From Actinomycetota bacterium (GTDB lineage Bacteria; Actinomycetota; Thermoleophilia; UBA2241): a stretch of DNA of 11,459 nt. Shown piece after piece: positions 7,544 through 11,459 of this stretch. The notes beneath the pieces were generated by a model. That model was not told the DNA's origin. It made no database searches and saw only the letters and a program-made list of their open reading frames with translations. Numbering within the stretch: position 1 is the stretch's first letter; every line of letters starts with the position of its first letter. A program made the translations under genes and the position numbers. Where the stretch lies: positions 1 through 11,459 of the forward strand of contig JAPLCL010000198.1 of assembly GCA_026392265.1 (NCBI GenBank), written 5' to 3'.

Positions 7544-8156
7544 CCGTCGACCACGGGACCACTGGGAGCGTCGCGTCGTCCAGCCGGCTCACAGTCACCA
7601 GCTTGGTGCGTACGACGGCCGAGCGCGCGGCGAGGTCCCCGATACGCTGGTTCTTGGGTGTGGCCCAGATCACGGCGGCGCCGAGCACGTAGAAGAGCGG
7701 CAGCCAGTCGACGACGCGCAGCAGGTTACGCACGAAGGCGCCTCCGCTGCCCAGCCTGGCGCCATCGCGGCGCACCACGCGCAGGTCGCAGAGGCGTTTG
7801 CCCAGCGTCCGGCCCCACGCCGCCTCGCTCCACCAGAAGTAGGCGAAGGCGCCGAGGCAGGCCGCCACCCACAGCGGCCAGGAGGACGGACCTTTGCCCA
7901 CCTCCGCGAAGGAGCCGCCGCCGAGAAGGACCAGGTAGACGAGCAGCGACGCGACGAGGGTCACGGCGGCGATCACGAGGAAGTCGATGAAGATCGCCAG
8001 GCAGCGGATCCGGACGCCCTGGCAGATACGCACCCGGTCCATCTCGCCGCGCTTGAACGTCGCGATGCCGGTACGAGGGTCGGCGCCGCACTCCGGGCAC
8101 CGCGGCGCCTCGGACGTGACGTGCCTGCCACACCGGGCACAGTCGATGAGCTCCAC
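7518..8156 (-). CDS. RDD family membrane protein with N-terminal zinc ribbon
   Basis: A 212-residue protein. Residues 6-23 form a zinc ribbon of the C-x2-C plus C-x2-C type (C6, C9, C20, C23). The RDD domain starts near 41 with R-I-R and an Asp in helix 1 (Asp58), has hydrophobic segments at about 53-79, 94-109 and 152-166, and shows the family signature GRTLGKRLCDLRVV at 115-128 and NQRIGDLAARSAVV at 169-182. RDD proteins are small membrane proteins; some have been linked to sodium/proton exchange or stress tolerance, but most have no assigned role. GTG 8156 is chosen over an upstream in-frame TTG at 8171, because AGGAG (8164-8168, minus strand) lies exactly 7 bases before that GTG and lies within the would-be upstream extension. 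Its 3' end overlaps the CapA gene tail to tail. Confidence 0.88.
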   Translation of the reverse strand: MELIDCARCGRHVTSEAPRCPECGADPRTGIATFKRGEMDRVRICQGVRIRCLAIFIDFLVIAAVTLVASLLVYLVLLGGGSFAEVGKGPSSWPLWVAACLGAFAYFWWSEAAWGRTLGKRLCDLRVVRRDGARLGSGGAFVRNLLRVVDWLPLFYVLGAAVIWATPKNQRIGDLAARSAVVRTKLVTVSRLDDATLPVVPWSTVTSSRRAP

Positions 8157-8163
8157 AGAGCCA

Positions 8164-8168
8164 CTCCT
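8164..8168 (-). promoter_or_regulatory. Shine-Dalgarno that decides the RDD gene start
   Basis: AGGAG on the minus strand, followed by 7 bases (TGGCTCT) and then GTG at 8156. It would lie inside the coding sequence if the in-frame TTG at 8171 were used, so it argues for the shorter protein. Confidence 0.7.
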
Positions 8169-8204
8169 CAATTTGCCGCAGTCGACCGTCGTGCGCAGTG
8201 GATT

Positions 8205-8342
8205 CTAGCAGGCGGTACGCTGCATTCCGGCGCTGTCGTACTCGCGGAGAACGGTGGTCTCCTTCTCGGCGCCGACCGTATGGAACACCGGTCCGCCCTG
8301 AGAGCCGAGCCGGCAGCGGCGCTCCGGATCATCGAGATACAC
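8205..8342 (-). CDS. Small uncertain ORF upstream of the RDD gene
   Basis: A 45-residue frame from GTG 8342 to TAG 8205, on the same strand as and 48 bases upstream of the RDD gene. I do not recognise it. Its third codon positions are mostly G or C (about 36 of 45), as in the real genes here, and the peptide is mixed and charged (YLDDPERRCRLGSQGG near its start), unlike the Arg-rich noise of shadow frames. No Shine-Dalgarno precedes the GTG, and the same frame is open further upstream, so it may instead be the tail of a decayed gene that follows the alpha/beta-hydrolase remnant. Confidence 0.25.
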   Translation of the reverse strand: MYLDDPERRCRLGSQGGPVFHTVGAEKETTVLREYDSAGMQRTAC

Positions 8343-8617
8343 GTGCTTGAAGGTGGCGACTGAGCCGCCCGTCGGCCGCGGTCGCCGCGAGGGCCGCGAT
8401 CCAGGCGATGCGCCGCACGCGGGGCGCCGGCTCCCACTTCGTCAGCCGGCGCACCACCCACGCGGCGAACACGCCGAGGTCGTACCCTAGCGCGACGCAG
8501 ATGCCGGTGATGACGCCCTACATCACGAAGGGGGGGCAGGAGCGATGGCGTGAAGGACAAGCCGACCGGCAGTAGCCCGACGGCGCGTCCGACAAGGCCG
8601 GGCGGCGGCGAGAGCAT
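8329..8617 (-). pseudogene. Decayed alpha/beta-hydrolase-family membrane protein, N-terminal fragment (Abhydrolase_9_N-like)
   Basis: Reading from ATG 8617 on the minus strand gives GLVGRAVGLLPVGLSF and then TPSLLPP, resembling the start of the integral-membrane N-terminal domain of actinobacterial alpha/beta-hydrolase family proteins. At the seven-base G/C run (8531-8537) the frame must shift. The continuation in the new frame reads FVM, stop (TAG 8518-8520), then GVITGICVALGYDLGVF and WVVRRL, a typical second membrane helix, then PRVRRIAW, ending at TGA 8329. From memory of the family, this stretch normally reads LLPRPWLLQG, so the TAG sits where a Gln (CAG) is expected, one C-to-T change away. 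The C-terminal catalytic domain is absent. The match to family consensus is from memory; frameshift, stop and truncation are seen directly. Confidence 0.6.
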
Positions 8618-8786
8618 CTTGCCGCGACGCACTGGTTGCCTGGTCGTGCGTTCGACGTATCTACCTCCGAACCACCCTCGCCGGACACGCCGCACGAGCG
8701 CGTGGCTCGCAACGCTTGACCAGCAGGCGCGCAAAGGCTCAGGCTGGACTGTGGCGAGCACACCGCCGGCACGGAGAGGGGGAGAG

Positions 8787-9407
8787 ATGAGCGAGCCACG
8801 GGAGACGGCCGCGGAGGCCGAAGAGGTCGTGGGGGGGCTCTACCATTGGCGCATCCACAACAGCGGTATCGGCGGTAACGTCTCGAGCTCGCACGCGCTC
8901 GCGACCGGCGACGTCTGCGTGCTCATCGACCCGGTACGGCTGGCTGAGGACGCCATGGCCTCGTTACCGCGCCCGACGGCGGTCGTGCTGACCGCCAGGT
9001 GCCACCAGCGGGCCGCCTGGCGGTATCGGGCCGAGCTCGGCATCGACGTATGGCTGCCGGAGGATGCCTCGGCCGCCGACGAGGAGCCCGACCGCCGCTA
9101 CGCGGACGGCGACGTGCTGCCCGGCGGCCTCGTCGCCGTGCGCACGCCCGGCCCCGAGTGGCCGCACTACTCGCTGCTGCTTGAGGGCGATCCCGGCGTG
9201 GTGTTCTGCTCGGACCTCTTGATGCACGCCGGCGACGGCGCGCTCCGCTTCGTCCCGCCCGAGTTTCACGAGGACCCCGCCGAGACGCGCCGCAGCGTGG
9301 TCAAGCTGCTCGGGCTGCCCTTCGACATCCTGTGCTTCGACCACGGCGCGCCCATCGTCGACGACCCCAAGGCGGCGCTGCGACGGCTGCTCGAGTCGTC
9401 GCGGTGA
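8787..9407 (+). CDS. MBL-fold-like protein with degenerate metal-binding motif
   Basis: A 206-residue protein with the outline of a small metallo-beta-lactamase-fold hydrolase: a beta strand with VCVLIDP at 43-49, then VVLTARCHQRAA at 66-77 where a canonical member has T-H-x-H-x-D-H, then PGPEWPHYSLLL at 121-132 (the GHTPG-loop equivalent), FCSDLLMH at 140-147 (bridging Asp143) and CFDHGAPI at 183-190 (last His186). Only one His remains in the first metal motif and its Asp-His pair is gone, so two-metal hydrolysis by the classical mechanism is doubtful. The later Asp and His are kept, so one metal may still bind. The function is not known. ATG 8787 follows a purine-rich Shine-Dalgarno region (AGGGGGAG, 8777-8784). 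The stop overlaps the nitroreductase GTG by 4 bases, so the two are probably coupled and may act in one pathway. Confidence 0.82.
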   Translation: MSEPRETAAEAEEVVGGLYHWRIHNSGIGGNVSSSHALATGDVCVLIDPVRLAEDAMASLPRPTAVVLTARCHQRAAWRYRAELGIDVWLPEDASAADEEPDRRYADGDVLPGGLVAVRTPGPEWPHYSLLLEGDPGVVFCSDLLMHAGDGALRFVPPEFHEDPAETRRSVVKLLGLPFDILCFDHGAPIVDDPKAALRRLLESSR

Positions 9408-10171
9408 ACCCGACCATCGAGCTGATGAACGCGCGCAGCTCCACGCGCGCCTACGACCCGGCGCCCCTGAGCGACGCGGAGAAGCAGACCATCCTGCACA
9501 CCACGATGCGCGCGCCGACCGCCGGCAACCTGATGCTGTACTCGATCATCGAGATCGAGGACCAGGCGCTCAAGGACCGGCTGGCCGTGACCTGCGACGA
9601 CCAGCCGTTCATCGCTCGGGCGCCGTGGGTGCTCGTGTTCGTGGCCGACTACCAGAAGTGGATCGATCTTTTCGCCTTCTCAAACGTGAGCGAGCTGCCC
9701 GGCGTGAGGCATCGTGCCGTGCCCGGCCTCGGCGATCTCCTGGACGCCTGCTGCGACGCCCTGATCGCCGCGCAGAACGCCGTGATCGCGGCGGAGTCTC
9801 TGGGCATCGGCTCGTGCTACATCGGCGACATCCTCGAGCGCGCCGAGGAGCATACGGAGCTGCTCGGCCTGCCCAACCACACGCTGCCCATCGCGATGCT
9901 GTGCTTCGGGCGGCCGGCGAAGCCTCGCCGCCCCACGCCGCACTACGAGAAGCACGTGGTGCACAAGGACCGCTACCGCCGCCTGAGCCCGGAAGAGCTG
10001 CGCGAAGCCTCTGCCGAGCTCGCGCACCTGCACGCGCCACGCGGCTTTCCGCGGGGCATCGAGAACATCGGCCAGGACGTCTACGCGCGCAAGTTCACCG
10101 CCGACTTCGCCCATGAGATGAACCGCTCGGTGGCGGTCTGGCTGGAGCGCTGGCAGACGCCTGAAGGCTGA
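9404..10171 (+). CDS. Nitroreductase family oxidoreductase with C-terminal extension
   Basis: A 255-residue flavoprotein of the nitroreductase superfamily, clearly longer than the one at 729-1238. Marks in order: ARSSTRAY at 10-17 (FMN phosphate), RAPTAGNLMLYS at 36-47, ARAPWVLVFVAD at 71-82, a helix with DALIAAQNAVIAAESLGIGSC from 118 to 138 (dimer and flavin core), and LCFGRPAKP at 166-174. A charged tail of about 75 residues follows, as in NfsA/FRP-like NADPH oxidoreductases that use the tail at the active site. The likely activity is NAD(P)H-dependent reduction of a nitro, quinone or enone substrate. The GTG start at 9404 overlaps the MBL gene stop (GTGA). The same frame is open upstream to 9332, but that extension lies inside the MBL gene and lacks family similarity. 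It ends before a hairpin at 10177. Confidence 0.9.
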   Translation: MNPTIELMNARSSTRAYDPAPLSDAEKQTILHTTMRAPTAGNLMLYSIIEIEDQALKDRLAVTCDDQPFIARAPWVLVFVADYQKWIDLFAFSNVSELPGVRHRAVPGLGDLLDACCDALIAAQNAVIAAESLGIGSCYIGDILERAEEHTELLGLPNHTLPIAMLCFGRPAKPRRPTPHYEKHVVHKDRYRRLSPEELREASAELAHLHAPRGFPRGIENIGQDVYARKFTADFAHEMNRSVAVWLERWQTPEG

Positions 10172-10176
10172 GGCGC

Positions 10177-10230
10177 GGAGCCGGCGCCGACCGAAGAGTG
10201 ATCAGCACGGGGTCGGCAGCGCGCCGCTCC
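10177..10230. terminator. Possible two-way terminator hairpin between convergent genes
   Basis: GGAG (10177-10180) pairs with CTCC (10227-10230), CGGCGC (10182-10187) with GCGCCG (10221-10226) and CGACC (10188-10192) with GGTCG (10211-10215). This makes a 15-pair stem with a 1-base bulge (10181), a 5-base bulge (10216-10220) and an 18-base loop. It fills the 63-base gap between the nitroreductase stop and the convergent unknown gene. There is no T-tract on either side, so intrinsic termination is uncertain. Confidence 0.4.
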
Positions 10231-10234
10231 GGCC

Positions 10235-10864
10235 TCACATCTCCCCGTAGGCCTCCAGATCAGCGGCAGTCGCGCGACGCGCAGTGGCCTTGGGCACGGC
10301 CATCAGCGTCGCGTTGGCAGTCTCGCCGACGCGCACGTCGGTGAGACTGATGAACTCCTTGCCCTCACCCTGCGGCCGCCAGACTTGCACGGCGGTGGGC
10401 ACGCGCACCTCCATGGTGCGGGGGGCGGACGCCGATTCGCCGTAGCCCGCCGCGTAGAGGTCGCCCTCGATCGTCAGCACGCCGGCGATCCCGGCGGCGG
10501 TCTGCGTCGGCGTTGCCATGGTGACGTTCGTGACTATGCCGACGAGCATCGGCGGCGACGGCGGCAGGACCGGCTCTTCCTCGACGTCGACGCGGTAGCC
10601 ATCGAGGGTGGCCGGCACCGCAGCCCTCACCGAAGGCGTCAGCTTGTCGACGTACACGACGATGTGGGCGGGCTCGCCGCCGCCGGAGTGAGTGCCCAGC
10701 GACTGCACGCCGGGGATGCTGCGCAGCTCGGCGTCGTGGTCCTTGAGAACGTCGCCGACGGCCACGTTCCTGGATACGTCCATGACCAGGGCGCGGGCGG
10801 CCATGCCCACTCCGACCATGAAGACCACGGCGAAGCCGACGACGATCCATAGCTTCCAGCTCAT
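10235..10864 (-). CDS. Membrane-anchored two-domain protein of unknown function
   Basis: A 209-residue protein I cannot name. Residues 5-28 form one hydrophobic N-terminal segment (anchor or uncleaved signal). Residues 37-95 look like a small alpha/beta domain: a helix, then IPGVQSLGTHSGGG at 50-63, HIVVYVDKL at 67-75 and VPATLDGYRVDVEE at 83-96. This resembles the repeated unit in extracytoplasmic proteins that reads IPGVxGxG followed by IxVYV and a vP-x-x-ldGxpV ending. After a Pro-rich hinge (98-105), residues 107-190 resemble an OB-like beta domain with GVLTIEG at 128-134 and SLTDVRVGETANATL at 173-187, recalling DUF3221/DUF5666-type folds. Both domains would lie outside the membrane. ATG 10864 is preceded by a purine-rich stretch (GGGGAAGGG) and a TACAAT box at 10912-10917. 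It is a single-gene unit between a convergent and a divergent neighbour. Confidence 0.75.
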   Translation of the reverse strand: MSWKLWIVVGFAVVFMVGVGMAARALVMDVSRNVAVGDVLKDHDAELRSIPGVQSLGTHSGGGEPAHIVVYVDKLTPSVRAAVPATLDGYRVDVEEEPVLPPSPPMLVGIVTNVTMATPTQTAAGIAGVLTIEGDLYAAGYGESASAPRTMEVRVPTAVQVWRPQGEGKEFISLTDVRVGETANATLMAVPKATARRATAADLEAYGEM

Positions 10865-10911
10865 GCTTGCCCTTCCCCTTCCGGGAGCTCCCTCGCGCTG
10901 CTTTGCACACC

Positions 10912-10917
10912 ATTGTA
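10912..10917 (-). promoter_or_regulatory. Candidate -10 box for the unknown anchored protein
   Basis: TACAAT on the minus strand matches the -10 consensus at five of six positions. It would place the transcription start near 10905, about 40 bases before ATG 10864. No good -35 was seen 16-18 bases upstream. Confidence 0.4.
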
Positions 10918-10990
10918 GGACGCCAGGATGGCCGGCCGCACTGTTGCCGTTGCCGTCGCCGGCTCACCGCCGTACCATCGCCGCAGGACA

Positions 10991-10996
10991 TACACT
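10991..10996 (+). promoter_or_regulatory. Candidate -10 box for the GalT/HIT-like gene
   Basis: TACACT fits the actinobacterial TAnnnT -10 pattern. Transcription would start at about 11002-11003, the position of an in-frame GTG, 12 bases before the ATG at 11014. The -35 region is unremarkable. Confidence 0.4.
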
Positions 10997-11013
10997 CAGC
11001 CGTGGAGGGCCGC

Positions 11014-11459
11014 ATGGAGCGCATCAGGTTCGAACGCAGCGTCGAGACGGCGGCCTTCTTCAGCCCCCTGGCCGGTATGGAGTACGCCGAGCAGACCATC
11101 GAGGTGCGTCGCGACCCGCTCACCGGTATGACGGCGGTCGCCTCATCCGAGCTGGCCACAAAGGAAGAGACGTTCTACGGCAAGACCGACTGGGCGTACG
11201 CCGACGAACTGGCGCGGACGTCCCGCGAAGGCTGTTTCTTCTGCCCCGAAAAAGTGATGGCGACGACGCCGCGGTACCCCGAGGACGTGGTGGCCGGCGG
11301 GCGTTTGCAGCGCGGGCGGGCGCTGGTGTTCCCCAACCTGTTCCCGCTGGCCGCCCTCCACGCGGTCATCACCTATCCGGACCTCCACTTTCTGCGTCCG
11401 TCGCAGTTCACGCCCGACCTGCTCGAGGAGGGGCTCGGCGCGGCGATCGACTTCGCCGC
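11014..11459 (+). CDS. GalT/HIT-like nucleotidyltransferase family protein (3' end outside window)
   Basis: The first 148 residues of a protein that runs off the right edge. The pattern RRDPLTGMTAV at 32-42 matches the R-x-D-P-x-T-G entry motif of galactose-1-phosphate uridylyltransferase-type proteins. GCFFCPEK at 73-80 gives a C-x2-C pair (C74, C77) as in their zinc site, with TPRYPED following at 85-91. FPNLFPLAALHAVI at 106-119 corresponds to the N-x-F-P-x-x-x-x-H strand of the HIT/GalT fold (His116). Known members transfer a nucleotide monophosphate to a sugar phosphate through a histidine intermediate. The catalytic HxH would lie beyond the window, so activity and substrate cannot be judged. 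ATG 11014 has GGAGGG at 11004-11009, 4 bases upstream; GTG 11002 is in frame and also possible. It is divergent from the unknown anchored protein. Confidence 0.75.
   Translation, partial: MERIRFERSVETAAFFSPLAGMEYAEQTIEVRRDPLTGMTAVASSELATKEETFYGKTDWAYADELARTSREGCFFCPEKVMATTPRYPEDVVAGGRLQRGRALVFPNLFPLAALHAVITYPDLHFLRPSQFTPDLLEEGLGAAIDFA

Larger units (their letters stand above)
8172..8786. other. Gene-poor stretch of about 600 bases
   Basis: No intact gene is supported here. On the minus strand it contains the alpha/beta-hydrolase remnant (8329-8617) and the doubtful small ORF (8205-8342). From 8618 to 8786 I see only a possible -35-like TTGACC at 8716-8721 with a poor partner (CAGGCT, 8740-8745) ahead of the MBL-fold gene. 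The plus-strand open frames across this stretch translate to Arg/Pro-rich, low-information sequence and look like noise. Confidence 0.6.

Noticed and set aside
8157..8171. TTG at 8171 as start of the RDD gene.
   Set aside because: A good AGGAG lies inside this extension at the right distance from GTG 8156, and the zinc ribbon begins only after that GTG.
8121..8363. Plus-strand 80-residue ORF across the RDD gene start and spacer.
   Set aside because: It overlaps the RDD N-terminus in antisense, has no ribosome site and no family look. The opposing minus frame has the better codon pattern.
8550..8786. Upstream extension of the MBL-fold gene to 8550.
   Set aside because: The extension is low-information sequence, overlaps the minus-strand pseudogene, and ATG 8787 has its own Shine-Dalgarno region.
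9332..9403. Upstream extension of the second nitroreductase to 9332.
   Set aside because: It lies wholly within the MBL gene in another frame. The family N-terminus starts right after GTG 9404.

Overview
This window is high-GC DNA with strong G/C bias at third codon positions. It uses GTG starts freely, has tightly packed or overlapping genes, and carries -10-like boxes placed directly at start codons, as in leaderless genes. This suggests an actinobacterium, perhaps a deep-branching or environmental lineage. That placement is an inference from composition and gene style, since no rRNA or marker gene is present. No tRNA, rRNA, CRISPR array, insertion sequence or prophage gene was seen.

Left part (1-5378). 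The window opens inside a class III PLP aminotransferase of the glutamate-1-semialdehyde aminomutase type (2-709, +). It converges on a small nitroreductase (729-1238, -). A 143-base divergent spacer holds an extended -10 box and two hairpins, and leads into a compact three-gene operon: a Cys/Met-metabolism PLP enzyme (cystathionine gamma-synthase-like, 1382-2563), an FGGY carbohydrate kinase (xylulokinase-like, 2569-4149) and an MFS transporter that resembles the FLVCR family (4146-5378). A 5-base gap and a 4-base overlap suggest the three are translated together. The substrate is unknown. The mixture of a trans-sulfuration-type enzyme, a sugar kinase and an FLVCR-like carrier is the most intriguing functional combination here.

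Middle part (5379-8156). Two adjacent envelope genes follow: an SGNH/DUF459-type hydrolase (5432-6331) and a CapA/PgsA-type metallophosphatase-fold protein (6341-7543). Both have an Arg-rich cytoplasmic tip, one membrane anchor and a low-complexity linker before the catalytic domain. The first has a -10 box placed for a leaderless transcript. The CapA gene overlaps tail to tail with a zinc-ribbon RDD membrane protein (7518-8156, -).

Gap (8157-8786). This stretch has no intact gene. On the minus strand it holds a decayed N-terminal piece of an alpha/beta-hydrolase-family membrane protein (Abhydrolase_9_N-like), broken by a frameshift at a seven-base G/C run and by an in-frame stop. A small uncertain ORF follows it.

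Right part (8787-11459). A degenerate MBL-fold protein (8787-9407) overlaps by 4 bases a larger nitroreductase (9404-10171). A GC-rich hairpin lies between that gene and a convergent membrane-anchored two-domain protein of unknown function (10235-10864, -). The window ends inside a GalT/HIT-like nucleotidyltransferase gene (11014 to the right edge, +), which has two competing start codons.
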